This document shows, piece after piece, positions 25,364 to 33,646 of a stretch of 51,277 nucleotides of DNA (position 1 is the stretch's first letter; each line of letters opens with the position of its first letter). The translations under genes and the position numbers were made by a program. The notes below the pieces were generated by a model. That model did not search any database, had not been told where the DNA came from, and saw only the letters and a program-made list of their open reading frames with translations. This DNA is from JAKCDU01 sp035551615 (GTDB lineage: Bacteria; Actinomycetota; Acidimicrobiia; Acidimicrobiales; Palsa-688), in contig DASZNC010000127.1 in NCBI GenBank assembly GCA_035551615.1, forward strand, positions 1 to 51,277, given 5' to 3'.

Positions 25364-26548
25364 GTGTCTTGGAAACTGAAGGGCGGAACCGGGCTGGCCG
25401 CCCGCGCCGTCCGGGCCACCGCGCAGGTCGGTGCCGATGCCGTCCGGCACAGCCTGGGCCGGGCCTTACCCCTGACGCCCGAGGCTCTGGCCCGACCTCA
25501 GGTCGTATCCACGCTGATCGGCACCCCGCTACGAGATGTACGACTCACCGGAGATCGCTTCGACAGCAGCAACTGCCAGAACTTCCTGATCGACATAGAA
25601 GACGCCGAGGGAGCCGGACGCCGCCTCTACGCCAAGCTTCCGGCCCGGGAGTTGGCCCCCCGGGTATTCGCCAACACCCTCGGTTACTGGCACCTGGAAT
25701 GCGCATTCTGTGCCCGCGTGGCCGACCGCGTGCCGGTCCGCGTCCCTCGGGTCGAAGCGGTGGTCGAGCAGGGGTCGCGCTTCGTGTTGCTGCTTGAGGA
25801 CCTGACCGCCGTGCCCGGCACCCGTCTGTTCGTCAACGCCGACATGGCCGCCGGCACGACCGTCGACCATGCCCTTCTCTGCGTAACCGCGCTGGCCCGG
25901 CTCCACGCCGGATTCCAGGGGACCGGCTCATGGGAGCGGGACCGGTTGCTGCCGCCGGCGCTGCACCCCTACCTGTCATCCGCCTCCGGTCCGGCCATGC
26001 GCACCCTGAATCTGGCGGCCGTACGCCAGGCGCGCCGCAAGGCGGCGGAAATGGTACCGGTCGGCGTGGCCGACACCTACGAACGGGCGCTCGAACGCTG
26101 GCCGGCCCTGGTCGCGCACTGGTACACCGGCCCACTGACCCTGGTGCACGGAGACAGCCATCTGGCCAACTCGTTCCAGTACGAAACCGACGAGGGGCCG
26201 GCCGTCGGCTGGCTCGACTTCCAGGGCGTCCACTGGTCGAAGGGGATCCGCGACGTCGCCTACTTCCTCATCCACTCCCTCGATGCCGACCTGCTGGCCG
26301 CCCACGAGGCGGAACTGGTCGATCACTACATCTCGGAGATGGGCCGCCTCGGGGTCGAACTCGACCCCGAGCGCACCCGGGACGACTACCGGGGGTTCTC
26401 CTTCCAGGCTCTCATGGTGGGCATCGTGGCCGTCGGCCTGGGTGGGTTCACCGAACGGGAATCCACCGTCGCCTGCATGTTGCGAAGAGAGGTGGCCGCC
26501 GTCGAGCGGTTGGACTTCGCCGGATGGTTGAGGCGGACGACGGACTGA
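25364..26548 (+). CDS. aminoglycoside phosphotransferase (APH/choline kinase fold) family protein
   Basis: 394 aa from GTG 25364. It contains the Brenner loop LVHGDSHLANSF and the metal-binding Asp in VGWLDFQGVHW, with an ATP-binding N-lobe (RLYAKLPARELAPR). It most resembles EcKL/phosphotransferase-family proteins of actinobacterial lipid and sterol regions rather than true aminoglycoside kinases, so drug resistance should not be assumed despite the van neighbours. Its TGA overlaps the cyclase ATG (TGATG). Confidence 0.85.
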   Translation: MSWKLKGGTGLAARAVRATAQVGADAVRHSLGRALPLTPEALARPQVVSTLIGTPLRDVRLTGDRFDSSNCQNFLIDIEDAEGAGRRLYAKLPARELAPRVFANTLGYWHLECAFCARVADRVPVRVPRVEAVVEQGSRFVLLLEDLTAVPGTRLFVNADMAAGTTVDHALLCVTALARLHAGFQGTGSWERDRLLPPALHPYLSSASGPAMRTLNLAAVRQARRKAAEMVPVGVADTYERALERWPALVAHWYTGPLTLVHGDSHLANSFQYETDEGPAVGWLDFQGVHWSKGIRDVAYFLIHSLDADLLAAHEAELVDHYISEMGRLGVELDPERTRDDYRGFSFQALMVGIVAVGLGGFTERESTVACMLRREVAAVERLDFAGWLRRTTD

Positions 26549-28188
26549 TGCCGGCCGCCGACCGTCAGGGTGCCGACGCGAGCCGACATGTCATACGCGA
26601 CCTCCGGGAGGCCCGCGTCGAATGGTCGCTCCCGGGCAGCAGCGGGTTATCCGGTGCCGCTCTGTGGCGGGTCGGCCGGCTCGTGGTCACCGCTCTCATC
26701 ATCGTGACCAACGCAGCCGGCGCCGCCGCCGTACTCCTGCTCGCTTTCGTGGTCCTGCCGTTACCGAAGATGGCGGACGGAGGTCACGTCGAAGCGGTGG
26801 ATGGGAGCGTCGCCGCCATCTACATCGCCATCGCCCTTCCGCTCGGAGCGCTGGTCGGCACCCGCAGCCTGCTCCAGCTGCGGGACTGGCTGTCGGCCGA
26901 CCGGCCGGCCACGCTCGACGAGCAGCGCCTGGTTCTGCGTGCCCCTCTCCGGTTGTTCGCTGTCCAAGTTGGTCTGTGGTGGGCCGCGGCGCTTCTCTTC
27001 GGGTTCCTCAATGCGCTCACCCCGTCGCAGAACGGGACGCAGTTGGGCACCCTCGTCGGCCTGACCGTGGCCATCACCGGCCTGGTCACGGCCGCGTGCG
27101 CCTACCTGATCACCGAGCGGATCCTGCGCTCGACGGCGGCGCGGGCCCTGGCCCAGGGCATGCCCGACCGGCTGGCCGTGCCCGGCGTCGCCATCCGGGC
27201 CGTGCTCGCCTGGTCTCTCGGCACTGGGCTGCCCATCCTCGGTCTGGTGCTCATCGGCGCCGGGGCGCTGGCCGGCTTGCCCGGCACCGAGCCCCGCCTC
27301 GATCTGGTCGTGGTCGTGCTCGGCAGCGTGGGACTGCTGGTCGGGGTCTTCGTGGTCACTCTGGCCGCCCGGGCCACCGCCGACCCGCTCGAGTCGCTGC
27401 GCCGAGCCCTGGACGAGGTCCGGCACGGCCGATTCGATCGCCGGGTACCGGTCTACGACGGGACTCAGATCGGCCGCCTGCAGCTCGGTTTCAACCAGAT
27501 GGTCACGGGACTGGCCGAACGGCAACGCCTGCACGAGGCGTTGGGTACCTACGTCGACCCCGACATCGCCGAGCAGGTCCTGCGTGATGATCCCAGCCTG
27601 GCCGGCGAGCTGGTCGACGTCACCCTGATGTTCATCGACGTGCGGGGATTCACCGGGTTCGCCGAACGGACTCCTGCCCCGAAGGTGGTCATGGCGCTCA
27701 ACCAGCTCTACGAGGCCATAGTCCCGGTCATCCACGGTCACGGAGGCCGGGTCGACAAGTTCATCGGTGACGGTCTGCTGGCCGTGTTCGGGACGCCCCG
27801 TCGTGTCCCGGACCACGCCGTCCGGGCCCTGCGGGCGGCACTGGCCATAGACGAGCTGGTGCGATCCGGCCGGGCCGGCACGCTGGCCATCGGCATCGGT
27901 ATCAACTCGGGACCGGTCGTCGCCGGCAATGTCGGCGGTGCCGGGCGCCTCGAGTTCAGCGTCATCGGAGACGCCGTGAATGTCGCTGCCCGCGTCGAAT
28001 CGGCGACCCGCCGTACCGGTGACACGGTGCTCCTGACCGGTCAGACCAAGGACCTGCTCGGCCAGATCGCTATCGACTTCACCGAACGCCCCGGGATGGA
28101 ACTCAAGGGAAAATCCGAGGCGGTTCGTCTCTACACCCCGGCGTACGGCCGGGCTGGCGGCGACGAGACGGCGGCCGGTCAGCTGTAG
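26548..28188 (+). CDS. membrane class III adenylate/guanylate cyclase
   Basis: 546 aa. About six membrane helices (residues ~35-300) are followed by a HAMP domain (ATADPLESLRRALDEVRHG..DRRVPV) and a class III cyclase domain. Metal Asp residues are in FIDVRGFTGF and KFIGDGLLAVFG; the Lys in RVDKFIGD and Asp in SVIGDAVNVAAR are the adenylate-selecting positions, and Asn/Arg of NVAARVE are the transition-state residues. It resembles mycobacterial Rv1318c-type enzymes. ATG 26548 overlaps the kinase stop, so the pair is co-translated. Confidence 0.94.
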   Translation: MPAADRQGADASRHVIRDLREARVEWSLPGSSGLSGAALWRVGRLVVTALIIVTNAAGAAAVLLLAFVVLPLPKMADGGHVEAVDGSVAAIYIAIALPLGALVGTRSLLQLRDWLSADRPATLDEQRLVLRAPLRLFAVQVGLWWAAALLFGFLNALTPSQNGTQLGTLVGLTVAITGLVTAACAYLITERILRSTAARALAQGMPDRLAVPGVAIRAVLAWSLGTGLPILGLVLIGAGALAGLPGTEPRLDLVVVVLGSVGLLVGVFVVTLAARATADPLESLRRALDEVRHGRFDRRVPVYDGTQIGRLQLGFNQMVTGLAERQRLHEALGTYVDPDIAEQVLRDDPSLAGELVDVTLMFIDVRGFTGFAERTPAPKVVMALNQLYEAIVPVIHGHGGRVDKFIGDGLLAVFGTPRRVPDHAVRALRAALAIDELVRSGRAGTLAIGIGINSGPVVAGNVGGAGRLEFSVIGDAVNVAARVESATRRTGDTVLLTGQTKDLLGQIAIDFTERPGMELKGKSEAVRLYTPAYGRAGGDETAAGQL

Positions 28189-28195
28189 GGCGGGC

Positions 28196-28219
28196 CCCCA
28201 GGCCGGTCGCCCCCTGGGG
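28196..28219. terminator. bidirectional hairpin between convergent genes
   Basis: CCCCAGG and CCTGGGG arms (7 bp) around a 10-base loop, lying between the convergent cyclase and acyl-CoA synthetase genes. No long T run follows. Confidence 0.5.
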
Positions 28220-28251
28220 TTGATCACCCGCCTCCCGACCATTACCAGCGG

Positions 28252-29802
28252 TCAGGTGATGCGGGTGGTGTGGCCCTCCCAGTAGCGCTCCCGTAGCAAC
28301 CGCTTGTAGAGCTTGCCGGTGGGCAGGCGGGGCAGTTCGTCGACGAAGTCGACCGTCCGGGGACACTTGAAGTGGGCCAGGTGCTCACGGCAGAAGGCGA
28401 TCAGCTCGCGTTCGAGATCCGGTCCCCCGACCCCGCCGGGCGCGGGCTGGACCACGGCCTTGACCGCCTCGCCCATCTCCTCGTCCGGGACACCGATGAC
28501 GGCCACGTCGATGACCGCCGGGTGGGTGGCGAGCAGGTTTTCCGTCTCCTGGGGATAGATGTTGACCCCACCGGAAATGATCATGTAGCTCTTGCGGTCG
28601 GTCAGGTAGAGGAACCCGTCGGCGTCGAGGTGGCCGACGTCGCCGACGGTGCTGAGCTGGCCTCCCTCGTCTCGGTTCTCGGCCGTCTTGGCCGGGTCCT
28701 CGAAGTACTCGAAGTTGGTCGCCCCCCGGAACCACACCGTGCCGTCCACACCGGTGGAACAGTCGGCCCCGTTCTCGTCGCGAATCACCACCTCGCCGAG
28801 TACCGGCCGACCGACCGTGCCCGGATGGGCGCTCCACTCGGCCGAATCACAGAAGGTGAACCCGTTGGCCTCGGTGGCGCCGTAGTACTCCGTGATGATC
28901 GGTCCCAGCCATTCGATCATGGCCTGCTTCACCGGTACCGGGCACGGGGCGGCGGCGTGGATGATCCGCTCGAGCGACGAGAGGTCGTACCGGCGCCTGG
29001 TCTCCTCAGGTAAGCGGAGCAGCCGGTGGAACATGGTGGGCACCATCTGGCAGTGCGTGACCCGGTGCGACTCGACGGCCGCCAGCCACTGTTCGGCGTC
29101 GAAGTGCTCCATGATCACGGCGGTGGCGCCCAACCGGATCGTGGCCGCCACACTGGCCTGAGGGGCGGAGTGGTACAGCGGGGCCGGGTTCAGGTAGGTC
29201 ATCCCCGCCCTGAACCCGAAGAGCGTCTGGACGAACTGCATGACCGGGAGGGCCTCGCCGGGTGCCACGTCGGGCAGCGGGCGCAGGATGCCCTTGGGCC
29301 GTCCCGTGGTGCCTGACGAGTACAGCATGGCGGCACCCAACTGCTCGTCCGGGACCGGAGTCGTCGGCGCGCCGGCCAGGGCCTGCTCCAGGCTGTCCCA
29401 ACCGTCGCCGGCGGGAGTCGGGCCGGTTACGAGGAATCGCTCCACCAGCGGGCAGGAGGCGGCCGCCTGCCGAGCCGACCCGATCTTCCCGCCGGAGGCG
29501 AAGAACAGGCGGGCCCGGCAGTTGTCCACTATGTAGGCGATCTCGTCGGGGGCGAGGTAGCTGTTGATCAGCGTGTAATAGAGGCCGGTGCGCTCGGCCG
29601 CCCCCTCTATCGCCAGCATCTCCTCCTCGTTCTCCGACAGGATGGCGATGTGATCACCGCGGACCAGACCCTGGTCCCGGATCAGATGGGCGATCTGGTT
29701 GGCCCGGCTCTCGAACTGACCGAATGTGACGGTCCGACCGGACCCCAACATGACGAGGGCCGGATGGTCGGGGTGGGCGGCGGCGAACTGGGCGGCGTAC
29801 AT
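28252..29802 (-). CDS. acyl-CoA synthetase / AMP-dependent ligase
   Basis: 516 aa. It has the P-loop-like AMP motif MLYSSGTTGRPKGIL, the YYGATEANG core, TVGDVGHLDADGFLYLTDR and the C-terminal catalytic Lys in PTGKLYKRLL. The enzyme activates a carboxylate to acyl-AMP then acyl-CoA; the closest style is fadD-like ligases of actinobacterial lipid or sterol catabolism. The start is MYAAQFAAAHPDHPA at 29802, a common start in this family; the longer ORF adds 31 unrelated residues. Confidence 0.93.
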   Translation of the reverse strand: MYAAQFAAAHPDHPALVMLGSGRTVTFGQFESRANQIAHLIRDQGLVRGDHIAILSENEEEMLAIEGAAERTGLYYTLINSYLAPDEIAYIVDNCRARLFFASGGKIGSARQAAASCPLVERFLVTGPTPAGDGWDSLEQALAGAPTTPVPDEQLGAAMLYSSGTTGRPKGILRPLPDVAPGEALPVMQFVQTLFGFRAGMTYLNPAPLYHSAPQASVAATIRLGATAVIMEHFDAEQWLAAVESHRVTHCQMVPTMFHRLLRLPEETRRRYDLSSLERIIHAAAPCPVPVKQAMIEWLGPIITEYYGATEANGFTFCDSAEWSAHPGTVGRPVLGEVVIRDENGADCSTGVDGTVWFRGATNFEYFEDPAKTAENRDEGGQLSTVGDVGHLDADGFLYLTDRKSYMIISGGVNIYPQETENLLATHPAVIDVAVIGVPDEEMGEAVKAVVQPAPGGVGGPDLERELIAFCREHLAHFKCPRTVDFVDELPRLPTGKLYKRLLRERYWEGHTTRIT

Positions 29803-30002
29803 GGCATGGTCAGCTTCGCACGAACGCCGCGACGGGGTACGCCCCCCGAGGGCACGACGCCAGGGCGGCCTATGCGATCGCTGTCGGTTGGCCACGAGTA
29901 CCTAGGCGGCGGCCACGGCGTGACCGAAGCGCTTTCCGGCGATCCCACGAACCAGCATCGCACCTTGGCGGCCCGGCGCGCATGGGCCACGGTGAGCCTG
30001 GT

Positions 30003-30440
30003 TCAGAACGCCTGATGCCGGAACTGCCGGGCCCCCGTATCCAGCACCCAGTTGTGACCGAACCCGACCACTGGCCGAGCCAGCAGGGAAGCCGTCCTCA
30101 GCCGGCGACTCGACGGCGCCAGGTGCGATCGAAGCCGGACCCGACATCCGGAGGTGACCGGGTCTATGTCCAACCGGGCGTGCCCCTGGATGTCGCCGGT
30201 CACCCGCGCCTGCACCCGAACCGCTTGACACACCTCGTGCAGTTCGACCGTGAAACTGACCGCGTACGGGAGAGGCGGCCGCACGCAGCACGTCCACACC
30301 TCGCCTTCGGCGAGCGACCCGGCATCGAAGCGTCGCAGCCACGGCCACCACTGCTGGTACATATCGGTACGGGCCGCAGCCGCCCAGAACACATCTGGGC
30401 TGACGTCGAAGTCGTACCTGCGGTCCGAGCCGATCCTCAC
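30003..30440 (-). CDS. SRPBCC (START-like) domain protein
   Basis: 145 aa. It starts DRRYDFDVSPDVFWAAAAR, the usual first strand and helix of polyketide-cyclase/START-like ligand-binding proteins, then WWPWLRRFDAGSLAEGEVW and alternating strands to a long C-terminal helix. It binds a hydrophobic ligand by family analogy. Monocistronic; the ~200-bp gap to the synthetase gene (29803-30002) holds nothing I can name. Confidence 0.82.
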   Translation of the reverse strand: MRIGSDRRYDFDVSPDVFWAAAARTDMYQQWWPWLRRFDAGSLAEGEVWTCCVRPPLPYAVSFTVELHEVCQAVRVQARVTGDIQGHARLDIDPVTSGCRVRLRSHLAPSSRRLRTASLLARPVVGFGHNWVLDTGARQFRHQAF

Positions 30441-30510
30441 TTCGCCGGAGGCTACGTCCGGCCGGGCGCGCGACAGGTATCAGGGCGCGCGTCTCGCACG
30501 CGTCGGGTCC

Positions 30511-31461
30511 TCAGCCGGCCTGGGACCGAACGGGCCCGGCATCCCATACCTTCAGCAACGTGCCCACGACCTCCTCGCCGATGCCCAGACCGCCGAGGTG
30601 GCTCTCCCCGGCCAGGACGCGCAGTTCGGCACTGGGCAGGCGGGAGACCATGTGCCGGCCATGGGCGAACGGAATGATGTGATCGGCGTCGCCGTGCCAC
30701 CAGATCACCGGGACCTCGACGTCCGATGCGTCGAAACCCCACTCCCGGGTGAAGGCAATGGCGTCCGCGATGGGGGCATGGATCTGCCGTTTGCTGCCGT
30801 TCAGGATGTCGTCGATGAACATGGCCTTGAACTCGGGCCGGCCGAGCAGGCGACGGTCGCCTTCGGGTGACACCCGGGCGTACAGCTCCAGGCCGGGCGA
30901 AGCCAGCGGTCGAATGCCCCGGATCAGGTTGGCCAGCGCGAATCCGAGCGGCGCCTGCCCGTGCTCCAGCAGCCAGGAGAATCGTACGGCGAGGGATACC
31001 AGTCCCCCCTGGATGGCATCGGGTCCGATGGTCGGAGCGACCCCGCCCAGGATGCCGAGAGCAGCCACCCGCTCCTTCAGCACGGCGCCGGCGGCCAATG
31101 CGTAAGGGCCGCCTCCGGACAGCCCGATGACCGCCATCGTGTCCAGTCCGAGGGCGTCGGCCACGGACTCCAGATCGTCGGCGAAGGCGCGGATGTTCGG
31201 GTAGCTGTGCCGGGTCGAGGACCCGATGCCGGGCCGATCTATCCCGATGATGCGGGCGCCGTGTTCGACGGCGATGGCTCGGGCCTCGTGCGGTATCTGC
31301 CGTCGGGCTCCCGGGGTGCCGTGCAACCAGACAATTGCCCGACCCCTCGGATCGCCGAACTCGGCGAACCCGATCCGCCGGCCATCGCGCAGTCCCACGG
31401 TGCCTTCCAACCGCGGCTTGATCAGGTCGGCCATGAGGAGAAGATTCTCCATCGAGGTCAC
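30511..31461 (-). CDS. alpha/beta hydrolase
   Basis: 316 aa. It has the oxyanion HGTPGARR, Asp-rich strand IIGIDRPGIGSS, nucleophile elbow GLSGGGPYA, a late acid in WWHGDADHIIPF and catalytic His in GESHLGG. The start is uncertain: GTG 31461, ATG 31452 and ATG 31434 are all in frame, and the conserved fold begins near GTVGLRDGRRIGFAEFG. It follows a second hydrolase gene by ~23 bp, so the two are likely one transcript. Confidence 0.9.
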   Translation of the reverse strand: MTSMENLLLMADLIKPRLEGTVGLRDGRRIGFAEFGDPRGRAIVWLHGTPGARRQIPHEARAIAVEHGARIIGIDRPGIGSSTRHSYPNIRAFADDLESVADALGLDTMAVIGLSGGGPYALAAGAVLKERVAALGILGGVAPTIGPDAIQGGLVSLAVRFSWLLEHGQAPLGFALANLIRGIRPLASPGLELYARVSPEGDRRLLGRPEFKAMFIDDILNGSKRQIHAPIADAIAFTREWGFDASDVEVPVIWWHGDADHIIPFAHGRHMVSRLPSAELRVLAGESHLGGLGIGEEVVGTLLKVWDAGPVRSQAG

Positions 31462-31484
31462 GGCACCTGCCCGACCGGGCGCTC

Positions 31485-32258
31485 CTATCCGGTCAGGAAG
31501 TCCTGCACGATGCGGTTGAACTGGGATGGCCGCTCGAAGTAGACGGAATGTCCGGCGGCCGGGACCTCCTCGTACCGACCACGAGGCAACGAGTTCACCA
31601 ACGAGCGGACCGCCTCTGGTGCGATCACGATGTCCTCGGCCCCGGCGATCCCGAGTACCGGTAGGTCCAGTCCGGCGACGTCGGTCACCGCCCGGTTCCG
31701 GGACGCGGCGAGCCCGGCCAGGAGAGATCGTTTGTCCAGCCCGACGCTCAGGGCATCGATCGATCGGTAGAGCCAGTGCTTCTCGGGCTGCTCCTCGAAC
31801 ATGCGCAGCCCGCAGGCCGGATGAATCCCCCGGGCGAACAGTGCTTCCGAGTCGGCCGGGTCCGTGTCGACATCCGGCGTGACGGTACCGGTGGTGTCGG
31901 CCAGGACCAGAGACCGCACCCGGTCGGGGTGCTCCAGGGTGTACTCGAGGCAGGCCCAGCCCCCGAGTGACTGGGCGACGAGCGTCACCTCGGCCAGTTG
32001 CAACTCATCGATGAGCGCGCCCAGATCACCTACGAAACGATCGACCATCGAAGCATCGGCGGGCATCGGTTCATACAGATGCGAGGGACTGAAGCCCCGG
32101 GCGGCGAAGACCACGCAGGTCCATTCGACGGCGAACACCGGCACCTGTTGCCACCATGACAGGTGGTTGCCGCCAAGTCCGTGGGCGAAAACGATCGGCG
32201 GACCCTGCCCGACCACCTCGAAGTAGATCTCGGCGCCGGGGCGGTCCAGGAACGGCAT
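31485..32258 (-). CDS. alpha/beta hydrolase
   Basis: 257 aa from ATG 32258, which has GGGAG just upstream. It contains FAHGLGGNHLSWW (oxyanion), nucleophile Ser in VAQSLGGWA, Asp in AGAEDIVI and His in AAGHSVYFERP. It resembles 3-oxoadipate enol-lactonase and haloperoxidase-like hydrolases; the substrate is unknown. It is the first of a two-hydrolase pair. Confidence 0.91.
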   Translation of the reverse strand: MPFLDRPGAEIYFEVVGQGPPIVFAHGLGGNHLSWWQQVPVFAVEWTCVVFAARGFSPSHLYEPMPADASMVDRFVGDLGALIDELQLAEVTLVAQSLGGWACLEYTLEHPDRVRSLVLADTTGTVTPDVDTDPADSEALFARGIHPACGLRMFEEQPEKHWLYRSIDALSVGLDKRSLLAGLAASRNRAVTDVAGLDLPVLGIAGAEDIVIAPEAVRSLVNSLPRGRYEEVPAAGHSVYFERPSQFNRIVQDFLTG

Positions 32259-32328
32259 CGCTCCCGAATCTATCCGTGGCCCGCCGGCACCGACCCGATC
32301 GCGGCCTCGACACGGCGGACCCCCAGCC

Positions 32329-32589
32329 CTATTTCTCCTTCGAGACCGCTTCATCGCGGGCGATGGCCCGGAATCGTTGCTGAGCGCCCTGCTTGGTCAG
32401 TCCGTAGCACGAACCGATCTGCCGCCAGGTCGCACCGCCGGCGCGGGCCTGCTCGATGGCCGATGCCTCCAACTCCTCGGCTGCTTCTCGCAGCTGCCGG
32501 CTCATGTCCACCTTCTCCAGCGGGTCGGACCGCTGTTGATAGCCGCGGAGCGCGACCTTGATCCGGCTCGATGCATCCTTGGCGGCCAC
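32329..32589 (-). CDS. small helix-turn-helix protein
   Basis: 86 aa, charged and helical. Residues ~47-75 form a HTH (ATWRQIGSCYGLTKQGAQQ then RFR), typical of sigma-region-4-like small actinobacterial regulators. It starts with GTG and no clear Shine-Dalgarno. It is divergent from the poly-lysine ORF, and the gap between them holds two GTCAA/TTGAC dyads that are candidate binding sites. Its HTH pattern resembles the protein at 32816-33073. Confidence 0.75.
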   Translation of the reverse strand: MAAKDASSRIKVALRGYQQRSDPLEKVDMSRQLREAAEELEASAIEQARAGGATWRQIGSCYGLTKQGAQQRFRAIARDEAVSKEK

Positions 32590-32621
32590 TTTTGCAGGCT
32601 ACAGGCTTGGTTTCGCCCGAG

Positions 32622-32664
32622 GTCAATGATATGTTGACGGCACTGGTGTCAACGGTTAGTTGAC
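32622..32664. promoter_or_regulatory. tandem GTCAA...TTGAC operator pair
   Basis: Two dyads: GTCAA-7 bases-TTGAC at 32622-32638 and GTCAAC-5 bases-GTTGAC at 32648-32664. Their centres are 26 bp apart, about 2.5 helical turns. They lie between the small HTH gene and the poly-lysine ORF. Confidence 0.6.
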
Positions 32665-32694
32665 CACCCCGGTGGCCGAAACGAGGTGATCCGA

Positions 32695-32745
32695 ATGGCC
32701 AAGAAGAAGAAGAAGGACAAGAAGAAAAAGGGCAAGAAGAAGTAG
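32695..32745 (+). CDS. 16-residue poly-lysine microprotein
   Basis: ATG 32695 to TAG encodes MAKKKKKDKKKKGKKK: 12 of 16 residues are Lys. A strong Shine-Dalgarno (GAGGTG) sits six bases upstream, and a GC-rich hairpin with a TTTT tail follows, so the unit has the layout of a real minigene. Such highly basic peptides could bind rRNA, DNA or polyphosphate; the actual role is unknown. Actinobacteria do have other tiny basic ribosomal proteins, but this sequence is not one I recognise. Confidence 0.6.
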   Translation: MAKKKKKDKKKKGKKK

Positions 32746-32749
32746 GACG

Positions 32750-32807
32750 GCACCGGCCGGGGGCGGGCGCCAGGTCCGCTCCCGGCGGGGCCCGACCGGG
32801 TGCTTTT
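32750..32807 (+). terminator. terminator after the poly-lysine ORF
   Basis: Imperfect long stem: GCACCGGCCGGG at 32750 pairs with CCCGACCGGGTGC at 32791, then TTTT at 32804-32807. It lies five bases after the stop codon. Confidence 0.55.
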
Positions 32808-32815
32808 ACCGTGGC

Positions 32816-33073
32816 ATGGAGGAGTACGGAGCCGATCCGGACCACGCCGAAGACGACGTGGCGGAGGCCGTGGCCGAGGTGCTGGTGGCGTCCGCCCTGG
32901 CGCGGCGCGCACAGGAGTGCCTCACGCAACGGGTCGAGCTGGCGGGGGGCGCCGGCGCGGGCTGGCGGACGGTCGGCAAGGCTCTCGGAGTGTCCCCGTG
33001 GCGGGCGTGGCGAGGGAAGTGGCAAACCGGCCGCTCGACGCCCCGTTCTGGGGCGCCCACCGCCACACGGTGA
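32816..33073 (+). CDS. small helix-turn-helix-like protein
   Basis: 85 aa, acidic N-terminal half (DPDHAEDDVAEAVAEVL) and basic C-terminus. GWRTVGKALGVSPWRAW then RGKW matches the WRx(I/V)GxxxG(L/V)(T/S)xxxAxxR pattern of the 86-aa protein encoded on the other strand. This suggests two diverged members of one small DNA-binding family flanking the poly-lysine ORF. No clear Shine-Dalgarno. It is followed closely by a VOC gene. Confidence 0.6.
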   Translation: MEEYGADPDHAEDDVAEAVAEVLVASALARRAQECLTQRVELAGGAGAGWRTVGKALGVSPWRAWRGKWQTGRSTPRSGAPTATR

Positions 33074-33089
33074 GTGCAAGACTCGTCGC

Positions 33090-33464
33090 GTGAACAACCG
33101 GCCGTCTCCCGCCCCCTACCGGAGTGTCACCCCCCGCATGTTCGTCGCCGACGTGGAGCAGGCGGTGGCGTTCCTCAGGCACGTCTTTCATGCGGAGGCC
33201 GAGATCGTGCCGGGGCGCCCCACCGATGTCCACATCGGCGACTCGGTCGTGCTGGTCAGTTCGACCGACGAACGACAGGAGTTCACGTCGTTCCTGTACA
33301 TCTACGTCGATGACGCCGATGCGACCCACCAGCGGGCCATCGACAGTGGCGCTGTCAGCATCGAAGATCCGTTGGATACGCCTTACGGGGACCGCCGGGC
33401 CATGTTCCGCGACACGTTCGGCAACCATTACCAGGTGGCCCACCAGGTCGATCCGGCTGCTTGA
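33090..33464 (+). CDS. VOC superfamily (glyoxalase/PhnB-like) protein
   Basis: 124 aa from GTG 33090. It has the paired beta-alpha-beta-beta-beta layout: VTPRMFVADVEQAVAFLRHVF in the first half and LYIYVDDADATHQRAIDSGA, then GDRRAMFRDTFGNHYQVA in the second, typical of PhnB-like VOC proteins. Metal binding is uncertain. It lies 16 bp after the small HTH gene and may be co-transcribed. The ~180 bp that follow (33465-33646) hold no ORF and probably the promoter of the next gene. Confidence 0.85.
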   Translation: MNNRPSPAPYRSVTPRMFVADVEQAVAFLRHVFHAEAEIVPGRPTDVHIGDSVVLVSSTDERQEFTSFLYIYVDDADATHQRAIDSGAVSIEDPLDTPYGDRRAMFRDTFGNHYQVAHQVDPAA

Positions 33465-33646
33465 CCCAGGCTGCCGGCCGGCTGAGGACCTCCAGTCGGC
33501 TGCGGTGTCTCGGGCTGTCCAAATGGACGACAGCGATGGCGCCGTTAGCCGAATGGACTGATTAGTGGATAAGCGGTTCATTTTCCGGCATCGGTGAGCG
33601 AATATGCACCTGTCTTCAAATCATCCCCACCGAAGGAGGCCGAGCC

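Noticed and set aside
25364..26548. Aminoglycoside-resistance kinase call
   Set aside because: The HGDSHLAN and LDFQ motifs are general to the APH fold; overall pattern is closer to lipid-region phosphotransferases, so a drug-resistance claim is unsupported.
26761..28242. 493-codon minus-strand ORF
   Set aside because: Antisense to the adenylate cyclase, whose catalytic residues are intact.
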